In this document: one piece after another, positions 1-9,008 of the stretch
Layout: each line of letters begins with the position of its first letter
Numbering within the stretch: position 1 is the first letter of the stretch
Source: Leadbettera azotonutricia ZAS-9
Lineage (GTDB): Bacteria; Spirochaetota; Spirochaetia; Treponematales; Breznakiellaceae
Direction: 5' to 3'
Assembly: GCF_000214355.1 (NCBI RefSeq)
Contig: NC_015577.1
Coordinates: 3,215,389-3,279,388 of the forward strand
DNA length: 64,000 nt
Translations under genes and position numbers: made by a program
The notes under the pieces: model-generated
The model's input: only the letters and a program-made list of their open reading frames with translations
The model's database searches: none
Told to the model about the DNA's origin: nothing

Positions 1-435
1 TGTGTTTTTATCAATACTGCCGGGATTATGAAAATCAATTTCACCGGCAATGGTGTTTCCCGGGATCAGGGCCTTGAGTTTTTCCATAGCTCCGCCTTTG
101 CCTCCTGCATGGCAGCAATAGAGGGCAACTTTTTTGCCCGTTATTTTAGTTCCCTTTAAAAAGGAAACCAGGGGAGGCGCAGGGGAGGCAGCCCATACGG
201 GGCAGCCCAGGATGATCAAATCATAAGCGTCTATATTGATGGCCAGCGGCTTAACTGGAGGGGTCCTGTGCATAAACACCATGCTGCCGCCCCAGGCATA
301 TTTGGCAAAACCTTTCCTCTTTTTTGCATCTTTTAATTCCACAGGAAAAATATCCGCCTTGAATCTTTCCGCAAGAAGCGATGCAACCGCCGTGCTGTTG
401 CCCTCAAAAGAATAATAAATAACCGCCGTTTTCAT
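1..435 (-). CDS. Flavodoxin-family protein (3' end outside window)
   Basis: The reading frame starts at an ATG at 435 and runs off the left edge, so 145 codons are visible. The N-terminus MKTAVIYYSFEGNST has the beta-strand plus FMN-phosphate loop (S-F-E-G-N-S-T) of flavodoxins, and a later segment LGCPVWAASPAPPL matches the second flavin-contacting loop. Flavodoxins are small cytoplasmic FMN proteins that carry electrons or reduce quinones. The ATG overlaps the TGA of the upstream hydF gene (ATGA), so the two are probably translationally coupled. A role in electron transfer linked to hydrogenase maturation or H2 metabolism is inferred from this pairing only. Confidence 0.8.
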   Translation of the reverse strand, partial: MKTAVIYYSFEGNSTAVASLLAERFKADIFPVELKDAKKRKGFAKYAWGGSMVFMHRTPPVKPLAINIDAYDLIILGCPVWAASPAPPLVSFLKGTKITGKKVALYCCHAGGKGGAMEKLKALIPGNTIAGEIDFHNPGSIDKNT

Positions 436-1652
436 AAAACCTCCAATTCAGCAAGTATATGGGGAAATACTTCAAGGCTGCGCCTGAGTATGCCCTGCAT
501 AAACGCAATACTGATTCCATAATTGGTAAAGGGAACGCCCTGGTCTGCAGCACATTCCTGTCTGTAACGCATTTCCCTTTCGTTGAGCATACAGGCGCCG
601 CAGTGTATGACCATCTCAAAAGAGGACAGATCCTCCGGATAATCACCCCCCGATGTAAACACAAATTCGGGATTCACCCCCGTATATTGCTTTATCCAAC
701 GGGGGAGTTTCACCGTTCCTATATCGTCGCACTGTTTGTGATGGGTGCAACCCTCGCATATCAGAATACGGCTTCCCTCCCCTATATGGTCAAGGTGTTT
801 GACACCCCGAACAGCAGGAGCCAGGAAGCCCTTGTACCTGGCAAAAATTATCGAAAAAGAAGTGAGGGGAATATCAAGAGGCGTATCGGCGCTCGCCTTG
901 GCAAAAACCTGGCTGTCTGTAATCACCAGGCTTGGCTTCTTTCCCAAATGCTCCAGAGTTTCCTTAAGCTCAAATTCTTTGACCACCACCGCAATTGCGT
1001 CAGTTTCAAGCACATCCCTGATGGTTTGTTGCTGGGGGAGTATGAGCCGCCCCTTGGGGGCAGCCTTATCGATAGGAGTTACCAATACCACAAAGTCGCC
1101 GGGCTTTATCAAATCCCCCACAAGCTGAAGCTTCATGTCTTCGGTATGCACAAGGCTTGCGATGAGATCTTTCAATGCTTCTATATTATGCCCTGTCTTT
1201 GCACTGACATAAATTTCATTTGCCTCAACTGCGGCGGAATTCAATGAACCTCCGGGAAGCTCATCGCACTTATTGTAAGCAATAATGTAAGTCACATTTT
1301 TATATTTAAAAATATCTAATAGATCATTGTCAGCCTTATCCCTGCCCAGCACTGCATCAACCACGAGAACAGCGACATCGGTCTTGTTGAGAACCTGTTT
1401 TGCCTTGAGAACCCGCTTGGCGCCAAGCTCCCCTTCATCGTCGATGCCGGGGGTATCAATAACCAGCACCGGCCCCAGGGGGAGAAGCTCCATGGCCTTG
1501 GAAACAGGATCTGTGGTGGTGCCCTTAACTTCGGAAACCACCGCCAGATCCTGGCCTGTGATTGCATTGAGAAGGCTCGACTTCCCCGCGTTGCGCCTGC
1601 CGAAAAAGCCTATATGCACCCTGTTCCCCGAAGGGGTATCGTTCAGTCCCAT
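432..1652 (-). CDS. hydF: [FeFe]-hydrogenase H-cluster maturation GTPase HydF
   Basis: This 406-residue protein is the scaffold and GTPase that assembles the 2Fe subcluster of [FeFe] hydrogenase before transfer to HydA. The GTPase domain shows the P-loop GRRNAGKS (residues 18-25), GTTTDP, DTPG, NKCD and SAKTG motifs. The C-terminal iron-sulfur motif CxHx45HCxxC is complete (C302, H304, H350, C351, C354). The start at 1652 is preferred over an ATG 20 codons upstream because an AAGGA ribosome site precedes it and homologues begin there. It also avoids overlap with the divergent ABC exporter. The stop overlaps the flavodoxin start. No hydrogenase structural gene or hydE/hydG lies in the window. 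HydF implies fermentative or uptake hydrogen metabolism in the organism. Confidence 0.95.
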   Translation of the reverse strand: MGLNDTPSGNRVHIGFFGRRNAGKSSLLNAITGQDLAVVSEVKGTTTDPVSKAMELLPLGPVLVIDTPGIDDEGELGAKRVLKAKQVLNKTDVAVLVVDAVLGRDKADNDLLDIFKYKNVTYIIAYNKCDELPGGSLNSAAVEANEIYVSAKTGHNIEALKDLIASLVHTEDMKLQLVGDLIKPGDFVVLVTPIDKAAPKGRLILPQQQTIRDVLETDAIAVVVKEFELKETLEHLGKKPSLVITDSQVFAKASADTPLDIPLTSFSIIFARYKGFLAPAVRGVKHLDHIGEGSRILICEGCTHHKQCDDIGTVKLPRWIKQYTGVNPEFVFTSGGDYPEDLSSFEMVIHCGACMLNEREMRYRQECAADQGVPFTNYGISIAFMQGILRRSLEVFPHILAELEVL

Positions 1653-1703
1653 GGAATCCTTTTGGCACTTCAAACAGTGCCCTAAAATTGATACACTAGC
1701 ATT

Positions 1704-3488
1704 ATGCATCAAAAAATCAACTTCGACAAACCCCTATTGAAAATTTTCGCAGGATATTACAAGCCCCATTGGAAGCTGTTCGCAGCCGACATGTTCTGCG
1801 CCGCCCTTATCTCGGGTACAGATCTTGCCTTCCCCATGATGACTAAATTTACCATAGAGAAGCTCCTCCCAACAGGACGTTACCAATTCTTTTTTTTCCT
1901 TATAAGTCTTATGGTTGCGCTTTACCTCCTCAGGATGGGCTTTACCTATTTTGTGACTTATTGGGGGCATACCGTAGGGGCTTATATCGAGGCTGACATG
2001 AGGCGGGATCTTTTTAACCATCTTCAGGAGCTGCCCTTTTCTTTTTACGACAACAACCGCACAGGGCAGATTATGTCCCGGGTGACCACGGATCTTTTCG
2101 AAGTAACAGAACTTGCCCACCACGGACCCGAGGATCTGTTCATTTCCTTCCTTACCTTAATCGGCTCTTTCATCCTGGTCTTTACCATACGCTGGGAGAT
2201 GGCAGCAGTCCTTTTAGTGATGGTTCCCCTGATGATCGTCATTACCATCGTTTCGCGGGGTACCATGAGGCTGGCTTCCCGGAAAGTAAAGGAGCGGACT
2301 GCGGAGATAAACGCTTCCCTTGAATCAAGCATCTCAGGCGCCAGGGTTGCCAAGGCCTTTACCAACGAATCCTACGAGACCGGAAAGTTCAAAGGGGGCA
2401 ACGAAAATTTCAAAAATGCCAAAAAGAATTATTACAAGACCATGGCGGGTTTCCACAGCAAAGTCGAGTTTATGACCAACCTGCTTACAGTAACAGTCAT
2501 AGCGGCTGGAGGCTTCCTTATTATGGGAGACAAGATGACCCTTGCAGAACTCATCACCTGCAATCTTTTTGTTGCCGCCTTTCTCCAGCCCATAAGGCGG
2601 CTTCAGAATTTTGTGGAACAGTTCACCACCGGTATGGCGGGCTTCGGCCGTTTTGCGGAAATCATGCGGATAATGCCCGATATACAGGACAGGCCCAATG
2701 CCTTCACCCTGGATCAAGTTAAAGGAAATATCGGGTATGAGGATGTCACCTTTGCCTATACTCAGGACGCTGCTGCCAGCGAACGCTATGTGCTTAGGAA
2801 CATCAACCTGAATGTTCCCGCAGGAACAACCCTTGCCCTGGTGGGCCCCTCGGGCGGAGGCAAGACCACCCTTTGCCATCTCCTGCCTAGGTTTTACGAA
2901 ACTTCAAAAGGCAGCATTACCATTGATGGCCACGACATCAGGGATGTGACCCTTGAATCATTGCGCCGCAATATAGGCATAGTCCAGCAGGAAGTTTTTC
3001 TCTTTGCAGGAACCATTAAAGAAAATATTGCCTATGGCAGAATTAACGCGACAGATGAAGAAATCATGGAAGCTGCAAAACAATCCGAGATCCACGATGA
3101 TATTATGGAAATGCCCCAGGGCTATGATACGCTTGTGGGCGAACGGGGAATAAAACTTTCGGGAGGGCAGAAGCAGCGGGTTTCCATTGCCCGCATCTTC
3201 CTAAAAAACCCGCCCATACTCATACTCGACGAGGCCACAAGCGCCCTTGACTCCGCAACGGAATTGAAAATACAGAAAGCCCTGGAAGAACTTTCCCGGG
3301 GCCGCACCACCATGGTAATAGCCCACAGACTTTCGACCATAAGGAACGCCGGCCGCATCGTGGTCATAGACGACGAAGGCATACGCCAGCAGGGAACCCA
3401 CAGCGAGCTTCTCGAAAGCGGCGGGCTCTATGCTGAATTACACGCGGCCCAGTTTAACGCATCCACTCATCAGCCAGGAGAAGCATGA
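1704..3488 (+). CDS. ABC exporter, fused membrane and ATPase domains
   Basis: This 594-residue half-transporter has an N-terminal six-helix exporter domain (about residues 20-310) and a C-terminal nucleotide-binding domain. The latter carries Walker A GPSGGGKTT (about 382-390), the signature LSGGQKQR (about 483-490) and Walker B ILILDEATSALD (about 500-511), followed by the switch histidine in VIAHRLST. It resembles the MsbA/LmrA-like multidrug or lipid exporters that work as homodimers or heterodimers. No partner half-transporter is adjacent, so a homodimer is likely. Its 3' end overlaps the convergent glutaminase-like gene by 35 bp. The substrate cannot be read from the sequence. Confidence 0.92.
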   Translation: MHQKINFDKPLLKIFAGYYKPHWKLFAADMFCAALISGTDLAFPMMTKFTIEKLLPTGRYQFFFFLISLMVALYLLRMGFTYFVTYWGHTVGAYIEADMRRDLFNHLQELPFSFYDNNRTGQIMSRVTTDLFEVTELAHHGPEDLFISFLTLIGSFILVFTIRWEMAAVLLVMVPLMIVITIVSRGTMRLASRKVKERTAEINASLESSISGARVAKAFTNESYETGKFKGGNENFKNAKKNYYKTMAGFHSKVEFMTNLLTVTVIAAGGFLIMGDKMTLAELITCNLFVAAFLQPIRRLQNFVEQFTTGMAGFGRFAEIMRIMPDIQDRPNAFTLDQVKGNIGYEDVTFAYTQDAAASERYVLRNINLNVPAGTTLALVGPSGGGKTTLCHLLPRFYETSKGSITIDGHDIRDVTLESLRRNIGIVQQEVFLFAGTIKENIAYGRINATDEEIMEAAKQSEIHDDIMEMPQGYDTLVGERGIKLSGGQKQRVSIARIFLKNPPILILDEATSALDSATELKIQKALEELSRGRTTMVIAHRLSTIRNAGRIVVIDDEGIRQQGTHSELLESGGLYAELHAAQFNASTHQPGEA

Positions 3489-5556
3489 AGAGACCGCCCT
3501 GCACAGTACGGTTCTGGAAATAGTAGTGCTTGGCGCTGATGGTATCATACCAGTCGGAGAAAGGAACCCTATCGGGAGTTTCGTGCAGGAATGCTGCAAT
3601 GGGCGCTATCAGGGCTTCCCTTTCTTTAACATCTTTGGTAAATGCCGCGGTCCAAAGTATCCAGTCAGACTTGGTGTATTCCCTCCGTGAATCCAGGGGA
3701 ACGCCGTATTTATTCTGCGTCTTGATATACCACTGTACTTCTTTCGCAAAGAGACTGTCGTCAAATAATTTGGTGCCAAAAAGTTTATCCCATACCAAAT
3801 TGTATTTCAGTGCCCAGCCATCCTGCTTGTCAAACACTAACGCGCTGTGATCGCCCCTGGCAGTATTGGCAGTCCATTCATGGGCAAAGGTCTTTGCCTT
3901 GTCGTGGTATCTGGCAGCCTTGGCTTTGTCACCGACCATATCAAGAATAAGACCGAAAGCTTCAAGACCCATGATTGCCTTGGCCGCCAGATTGCAGTTA
4001 TGGGCCAGATGACCTGCAAAGTCATCGGTACAAAGCTGCTCACCGGGGTCAGTGCCGTATGTCTCAAGATAAACCGCCCATTTTTCAAGAAGGGCGAGAT
4101 AGGGCTTTGAAAAATCAGCGTTGCCTTCAGCCTTTGCAACTGCCGCCATCATAATGATCATGTTTCCGCATTCTTCCACCGGCATTTGATAACGAGGATC
4201 ATAGGCGTCACTATTTGCAGGGAAGGCATAAAAATGGGGATATACTTCGGTATTCTTCATGTCCAAATTCTTTAACCCATAGACCTGTCCGGTTACATAC
4301 GGATAACGTCCCGCATCATGGGGAGCAAAATCATAAATCCAAACAGAAAGCCCGGAAAAATGCAATATGGGTCTTAACATACCCTTAACCAGTTCAGGAT
4401 TGTAGAGAAGATAGAGCGGCGTTGAAGGATAACTTATATCCACGGTGGCGGCGCAGCCATTGGAAAAACATTCTTTGGATATAAATAGCGCCTCCCCCTT
4501 TTCATCGGCTATGAGTTTATGGGCAGCGATACTTTGCCGATAAGCAAGGTTCGTTATAAGCTGGTAATCAGGGCCGCCTGAAGCAAGAGCCTTTTTATTT
4601 AATTCAGCGTCAAATTGGGCGCAGCGGTTTTTAATTGATGGATAATTTTCAATTCCTTCTTCGATAACACTCAGTATTGTTTTGCCATCCCTGGCCCAAT
4701 AACCTCGTCGGGTTTCCCCGAAATAATTAATGGAGGCTGTATCGTCATAGGCGGCGGCAAAAAAACCTTCCTGGGCGCCGGAACCTGCCGCCGAGCTCGC
4801 AGAGCGAGGTTCCCCTCCGGACAAGACAGAAAATTTCAATTTTGCAGTCAGAGCTTCACCTGCACCTGAAATAAAAACCCTGCCCTGCCCTTCGGGAATT
4901 GCAAGGTAAAGGTAACCCCAGTCAATGCTCACATCATCGCCTGAATGGCTCAAAGGCGCCTGCTTTCGCTGACCCATCCATGCGGCAAAAGAATTGCTTA
5001 AATTGTGAATGCCGCTCACAAGGGGAACTGCATCATCTCCCATTTTACAGAAAGTACTGTCAAAAGAAAAATTGAGCTCAACTTCATGTGGCTTACCATC
5101 GGCAGACCGCACTTTAGCACTGATATAAGACAAGGGCCGTGAAAGCAGATCAATATCATCCAGCAGAAGGGGGGTCAAAAATGCAATTTCCAGGATTATC
5201 CCCGCGCCTTCAAAACGGTATTGGGAAGAAGTGGCAGTAATAAAGAAATCTTTTTGATCCAAAACAGGATCAGAACTATAGCCGAGGAAGCGGTAATTCT
5301 TTCCGTCTACAGAAGCAATACCCTTCATATTTTGCTTTCTTCCGGTCCAATGGACTGTATCAGCATCATAAAGCTTGTCTGCCGGGGACCATACAGAAAA
5401 ATACGGATCGCATGTGATTAAGGGAACACTGGGAACTCTCGTTTTCATATTGATACCTGCCTGATTATTTTCTAAAGGAAAATTTCCTTTTGGAGATGAT
5501 GAACATGAAGCCATAATTAAAATCATGGCGAAAATTAAAGGCTTTGAAAGACCCAT
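3454..5556 (-). CDS. Glutaminase A-like secreted lipoprotein (DUF4964/DUF4965 type)
   Basis: This 700-residue protein begins with a lipoprotein signal (hydrophobic stretch ending in ILIMASC, lipidated Cys18). The mature N-terminus has the RVPSVPLITCDPYFSVWSP segment typical of the glutaminase A N-terminal domain. The large C-terminal part (about residues 330-700, with the run NLAYRQSIAAHKL and later an AHNCNLAAKAIMGL segment) looks like the alpha/alpha-barrel seen in DUF4965/DUF1793 proteins. Fungal relatives are named glutaminase A, but many bacterial members sit in polysaccharide-utilisation loci and their true substrates are unclear. The ATG directly follows the TAA of the upstream sugar permease, so it belongs to the same operon. 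This suggests a surface hydrolase feeding the transporter. Confidence 0.82.
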   Translation of the reverse strand: MGLSKPLIFAMILIMASCSSSPKGNFPLENNQAGINMKTRVPSVPLITCDPYFSVWSPADKLYDADTVHWTGRKQNMKGIASVDGKNYRFLGYSSDPVLDQKDFFITATSSQYRFEGAGIILEIAFLTPLLLDDIDLLSRPLSYISAKVRSADGKPHEVELNFSFDSTFCKMGDDAVPLVSGIHNLSNSFAAWMGQRKQAPLSHSGDDVSIDWGYLYLAIPEGQGRVFISGAGEALTAKLKFSVLSGGEPRSASSAAGSGAQEGFFAAAYDDTASINYFGETRRGYWARDGKTILSVIEEGIENYPSIKNRCAQFDAELNKKALASGGPDYQLITNLAYRQSIAAHKLIADEKGEALFISKECFSNGCAATVDISYPSTPLYLLYNPELVKGMLRPILHFSGLSVWIYDFAPHDAGRYPYVTGQVYGLKNLDMKNTEVYPHFYAFPANSDAYDPRYQMPVEECGNMIIMMAAVAKAEGNADFSKPYLALLEKWAVYLETYGTDPGEQLCTDDFAGHLAHNCNLAAKAIMGLEAFGLILDMVGDKAKAARYHDKAKTFAHEWTANTARGDHSALVFDKQDGWALKYNLVWDKLFGTKLFDDSLFAKEVQWYIKTQNKYGVPLDSRREYTKSDWILWTAAFTKDVKEREALIAPIAAFLHETPDRVPFSDWYDTISAKHYYFQNRTVQGGLFMLLLADEWMR

Positions 5557-6390
5557 TTATCCTTTAATACCCGACATAGCGATACCCTGGGTAATCTGCT
5601 TTTCAAAAATCAGGAATACAATAATTGCCGGAATTGAGGCAACCATTGTAGCAGTAGATGGAATAACATAATCCACCGAGTAGGTATTCGACAGGGTTGG
5701 AAGTCCCACTGGCAAGGTAAACATCCGTTCTCCCATGGCGCAAAGCAGGGGCCAAAGATAATTATTCCAGCTTCCCATAAAAGCAAAGATGCTTACCGTC
5801 ACCAGCACAGTTCTTGAGAGAGGAAGTATGATCCGCGTAAAAATGGAAATATTCCGCGCACCGTCAAGCTGGGCTACCTCGATCAATTCATGGGGAATTC
5901 CCTTAAAAAAAGTAACCATGATTATCAGATTCATAGACCCCGCAATGGAGGGGAGTATCATTCCCGGATAACTGTCGATTAGGTTAAGTCCATTCACTGT
6001 AATAAAGAGAGGGACTATGGTCGCCTCTGTGGGTACCATGAGCCCCAGGAGGAAATAAAAATAGATTTTTTTCTTCCCGATAAATTCCATCTTCGCCAGG
6101 GGATACGCTGCAAGAGAAGAAATAAGGATCGTCGCTATGGTAGCGATAATTGCAATGAGTATGCTGTTATAAAACCAAATCGGAACTTTGCTGTTAAGCA
6201 GTATGGTAGGATAACTGGCCAGTGTATAAGGGGGCTTAAACCAGTCAAAGACAGTCCGCATGGGGGTTCCCTCGGCTTTCAATGAAACAAAAAGAGACCA
6301 CAAAAGGGGGAAAATAAAAATAAAGGCAAAGATCAATGAAAGGATCGTTAATAAGACACTGCCTGGGTTATGCCTGCGTACATTGCTCAT
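5557..6390 (-). CDS. Carbohydrate ABC transporter permease, MalG-like
   Basis: This 277-residue inner-membrane permease has about six hydrophobic helices. It carries the EAA loop that docks the ATPase, seen as IEVAQLDGARNISIFTRIILP (around residues 190-210). Together with the next gene and the binding protein it forms a CUT1-type sugar importer. Its ATG overlaps the TGA of the upstream permease (ATGA), and its TAA is followed immediately by the ATG of the glutaminase-like lipoprotein. As in many CUT1 loci no ATPase gene is present, so a shared MsmK/UgpC-type ATPase elsewhere is presumed. Confidence 0.93.
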   Translation of the reverse strand: MSNVRRHNPGSVLLTILSLIFAFIFIFPLLWSLFVSLKAEGTPMRTVFDWFKPPYTLASYPTILLNSKVPIWFYNSILIAIIATIATILISSLAAYPLAKMEFIGKKKIYFYFLLGLMVPTEATIVPLFITVNGLNLIDSYPGMILPSIAGSMNLIIMVTFFKGIPHELIEVAQLDGARNISIFTRIILPLSRTVLVTVSIFAFMGSWNNYLWPLLCAMGERMFTLPVGLPTLSNTYSVDYVIPSTATMVASIPAIIVFLIFEKQITQGIAMSGIKG

Positions 6391-7289
6391 GATGCTTTCT
6401 CCTTTACATTTTGATACTTAATCTGAATAAATGAAAGTATCACCAAAATCAGAAAGAGAGCATAAGACATGGCGGCGCCATAGCTCAAATCATTTTGACG
6501 GAAGGCAGCTTCATAAACATATTGAATCAGCGGCCGGGTCATGCTGCCAGGCCCTCCCCGGGAAATAAGGTAAATCTGCCCGAATATTTTAAAGGACGCA
6601 ATGATCTGCAGAAGAAGAACCAGATACGTAGTAGGCGCTAAAAGAGGCAGCGTTATTTTAAAAAGCTGACCGCCGCTGCCTGCACCGTCCAATTCCGCCG
6701 CTTCATATACCTGGGTGGGTATATCCTGAAGGGCCGATATATAAAGCATCATGGAAAAACCAATAGTCCACCAAACGGTAGTCAGGGTAACAACAAACCA
6801 GATAAGCGGAGGGCTCATCAGCCAGGTAATTTCCTGATCAGGCTTCAATATATTAAATGAATGGAGCATGGTACTCAAAAACCCCATATAGGGGGCAAAT
6901 ATTTTTGTCACGATTAATGAAACTACAGATACGGAAATTACAGTGGGGATGTAATAGCAAACTCTCAGGAGTTTCTTGCAGCCGCTTGCCCGGTTTGCCA
7001 ATAATGCCAGAACCAATGATGTAACGATGAGGGCGGGAACAGAAATAATTACAAACCAGGTCGTATGCCAGAGGGCTTCCCAAAAGAATTTATCCGTAAG
7101 AAACCGGGTATAATTGCTGATGCCCAAAAAACGGATCTTCCCCATGAGGCCCCATTTATGGAGGCTCACATAGATCCCCTGGATTACCGGCCAGATAATA
7201 AAAAGCGTATACAAAAGCAGGAAAGGGAAAATAAACAAAAAAGCGGTGAGGGTCTTTTTTCCAATATGCTTGTCTCGTTTCTTCTCCAT
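6387..7289 (-). CDS. Carbohydrate ABC transporter permease, MalF/UgpA-like
   Basis: This 300-residue permease begins MEKKRDKHIGKKT and then has six predicted helices. The EAA docking loop reads YEAAELDGAGSGGQLFKITLPLL (about residues 195-217). The ATG at 7289 is preferred to a TTG 12 codons upstream because a GGGGGA ribosome site lies 8 nt before it. The gene follows the binding-protein gene after a strong intercistronic hairpin. It is the heterodimer partner of the downstream MalG-like permease. The transported sugar is unknown; the neighbouring GH2 enzyme suggests a beta-linked oligosaccharide or glucuronide. Confidence 0.92.
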   Translation of the reverse strand: MEKKRDKHIGKKTLTAFLFIFPFLLLYTLFIIWPVIQGIYVSLHKWGLMGKIRFLGISNYTRFLTDKFFWEALWHTTWFVIISVPALIVTSLVLALLANRASGCKKLLRVCYYIPTVISVSVVSLIVTKIFAPYMGFLSTMLHSFNILKPDQEITWLMSPPLIWFVVTLTTVWWTIGFSMMLYISALQDIPTQVYEAAELDGAGSGGQLFKITLPLLAPTTYLVLLLQIIASFKIFGQIYLISRGGPGSMTRPLIQYVYEAAFRQNDLSYGAAMSYALFLILVILSFIQIKYQNVKEKAS

Positions 7290-7332
7290 TTTGAGAATCC
7301 CCCATGGTAAAGAAAGTATCGCCAAACAACAA

Positions 7333-7366
7333 GGGAACCTCTGAAAACTTATATTCAGAGGTTCCC
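7333..7366 (-). terminator. Intercistronic hairpin after the sugar-binding protein gene
   Basis: A perfect 13-bp stem (GGGAACCTCTGAA at 7333-7345 with its complement at 7354-7366) encloses an 8-nt loop. On the minus strand it is followed by TTGTTGTTTGG, a weak T-rich run. It lies between the binding-protein stop and the first permease. Such elements usually act as partial terminators or 3' stabilisers, so that the binding protein is made in excess over the permeases. Confidence 0.75.
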
Positions 7367-7399
7367 TGATTTAGCCGTTCTTAAAAGCCGGAATCGGCT

Positions 7400-8761
7400 T
7401 TAGTTCCTGATAGCCTGGGTAATTGCATCGGTGATATTCTGAATCGCCACAGCAGGAGTAGCCTGACCGCCCCACACAAGATCAAGATTCGTTATCATGG
7501 AATCTTTGAATGCGCCGAAATGGACGTTCTTGGAAGGAAGTACTGCAGTGGTTGCAGCCCTGGCATAATCTGCCCTATAGGGAAGCGCGGTGAAAGCCGG
7601 ACTCGACTGGACAGGAATATTCGAGGGAATCTGGCCTGAGCCGGCCCAGGTAGGCCCGCCCTTGGTAACTGCCCAGGCGGTAAAATCCACTGCCGCTTGG
7701 GTATTCGCTTCGTTCCGGGCCTGTTTGGTGGGAATTACGAAAACATGGGCATCAGCCCAACAGGCGTCATTGGTGCCGAAAACCCGGGGATAGGGCTGGG
7801 CGGCAAAATGGAGACCCGATGTCTCACTGAACACACCAGTCATCCAGGTCCCGTTCCAGGTTATAGCCGAAAGGCCATTCTGGAACATCTGGCCGCCGTC
7901 AGAAATGCCCGGAAGGACATAACCATCGGTGAAGAAGCTCTTAACATATTCGGCAGCCCGGATAGCAATATCCCGATTCAAGGTCACCTGGGTACCTGCA
8001 GCATTTACCAGGGGAGTTCCGCCCATCTGGAAATAAGTAGCCCACCAAATACGATAGGGCTCATCTCCGCTCTGGGGCAAGGATATTACGGTCTGTCCGG
8101 CTTTCAGGGTAGACTTTACTTTATCCAGAACAGCCTTAAACTCTGCGGCATTATTCACCCGAATCTGGCCGTTGGTTAAAGCAACCCCGGCAGCGGTCAG
8201 GATATCCGTATTGACATACATAATCTCCGCATGGGTGTCCAGGGGGATGGCATATTTTTTGCCGTTAAAAGTAACCCCTTCTACCATGGCAGGGGCAAAA
8301 TCATTCCAATTAACCCCCGCTTTCTGGGCATAGGCATCGACAGGAACGACCATTCCCTGTTCTACCAGTTCGGGCAGCCGGGAGACATGGGAAACGCCGA
8401 TATCCGGACCTTTCCTTGCAGCTACCGCAGTCCCAAATTTGATATAGTAGTCCGCCCAAACGAGCATGACCGACTGTACCTGCTTTGAAGGCCCGGTCTG
8501 GTTGTAGTCAGCGATAATCTTATCCATCCAGGCGCCATCGCCGCCCGAGAAGAGAGACCAGAATACCAGTTTGTTGGGATCGACCTTTACGTCTTCAGGG
8601 TTATTTACGGTCCCGTCCTCATTTACGCTAACCGCAGCTGTACTGCCCCCGCTTGCGGGTGCAGGAGCGGCTCCACCCTGCTGACCGCCTGCGGCAAAAA
8701 GCGGGCTTGCTGCAAGGATTAATCCCAACAGCAGAATCGTCATTGTCTTTGCACTTTTCAT
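7400..8761 (-). CDS. Extracellular sugar-binding protein of the ABC importer (family 1)
   Basis: This 453-residue protein begins MKSAKTMTILLLGLILAAS, a clear signal peptide ending near LFA-AGGQQ. A Gly/Gln/Ala-rich linker follows, as often seen in treponemal binding proteins. The rest has the family 1 solute-binding layout, with a YAIPLDTHAEIMYVNTDIL segment and a WNGTWMTGVF aromatic ligand region. The ATG at 8761 is chosen because GGAGGA precedes it and the signal peptide begins there. It is the first gene of the importer operon, under its own TTGACA/TATCAT promoter and next to a TTACA-N7-TGTAA dyad. Substrate specificity cannot be deduced. Confidence 0.93.
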   Translation of the reverse strand: MKSAKTMTILLLGLILAASPLFAAGGQQGGAAPAPASGGSTAAVSVNEDGTVNNPEDVKVDPNKLVFWSLFSGGDGAWMDKIIADYNQTGPSKQVQSVMLVWADYYIKFGTAVAARKGPDIGVSHVSRLPELVEQGMVVPVDAYAQKAGVNWNDFAPAMVEGVTFNGKKYAIPLDTHAEIMYVNTDILTAAGVALTNGQIRVNNAAEFKAVLDKVKSTLKAGQTVISLPQSGDEPYRIWWATYFQMGGTPLVNAAGTQVTLNRDIAIRAAEYVKSFFTDGYVLPGISDGGQMFQNGLSAITWNGTWMTGVFSETSGLHFAAQPYPRVFGTNDACWADAHVFVIPTKQARNEANTQAAVDFTAWAVTKGGPTWAGSGQIPSNIPVQSSPAFTALPYRADYARAATTAVLPSKNVHFGAFKDSMITNLDLVWGGQATPAVAIQNITDAITQAIRN

Positions 8762-8800
8762 AGCTTCCTCCATAAAAAATAATGAATTATACCGGCAATT

Positions 8801-8819
8801 ATTACAAAAATACTGTAAT
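8801..8819. promoter_or_regulatory. Putative operator ATTACA-N7-TGTAAT (importer side)
   Basis: This 19-bp dyad lies about 10-30 bp downstream of the predicted start of the importer transcript. The core TTACA-N7-TGTAA is repeated at 8959-8975 beside the divergent GH2 promoter. Position and symmetry suit a repressor. The ArsR-type regulator encoded at 10808 is the natural candidate, but this is inference. Confidence 0.6.
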
Positions 8820-8837
8820 TTTAACCTGCATATAAAA

Positions 8838-8866
8838 ATGATAACACCCAATATTGTATATGTCAA
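8838..8866 (-). promoter_or_regulatory. Sigma-70 type promoter for the sugar importer operon
   Basis: On the minus strand, TTGACA (complement of 8861-8866) and TATCAT (complement of 8838-8843) are separated by 17 bp. The start point would be near 8830. This promoter is back to back with that of the GH2 gene. Confidence 0.7.
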
Positions 8867-8917
8867 CAGTTTTTTTGAAGTTTTCTTAAAGAAAATATAC
8901 TTTTCATACCCGTTTTC

Positions 8918-8947
8918 TTGACATGCTTCCTAATCAGGGTGTAATAT
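8918..8947 (+). promoter_or_regulatory. Sigma-70 type promoter for the GH2/ArsR operon
   Basis: TTGACA (8918-8923) and TAATAT (8942-8947) are separated by 18 bp, which puts transcription start near 8954. The dyad at 8959-8975 immediately follows. Confidence 0.7.
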
Positions 8948-8958
8948 TATTATAATAG

Positions 8959-8975
8959 TTACAATTTTTATGTAA
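8959..8975. promoter_or_regulatory. Putative operator TTACA-N7-TGTAA (GH2 side)
   Basis: This 17-bp dyad lies at about +5 to +21 of the GH2 transcript. It has the same half-sites and 7-bp spacer as the dyad at 8801-8819 on the other side of the divergent promoter region. Binding here would block both transcripts. Confidence 0.6.
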
Positions 8976-9008
8976 TTATTATCTTTTATAAATACTACGA
9001 GGTATACA

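Noticed and set aside
459-1247. A 262-codon + strand frame opposite hydF
   Set aside because: HydF motifs are unambiguous on the minus strand, and the + frame has no family features.
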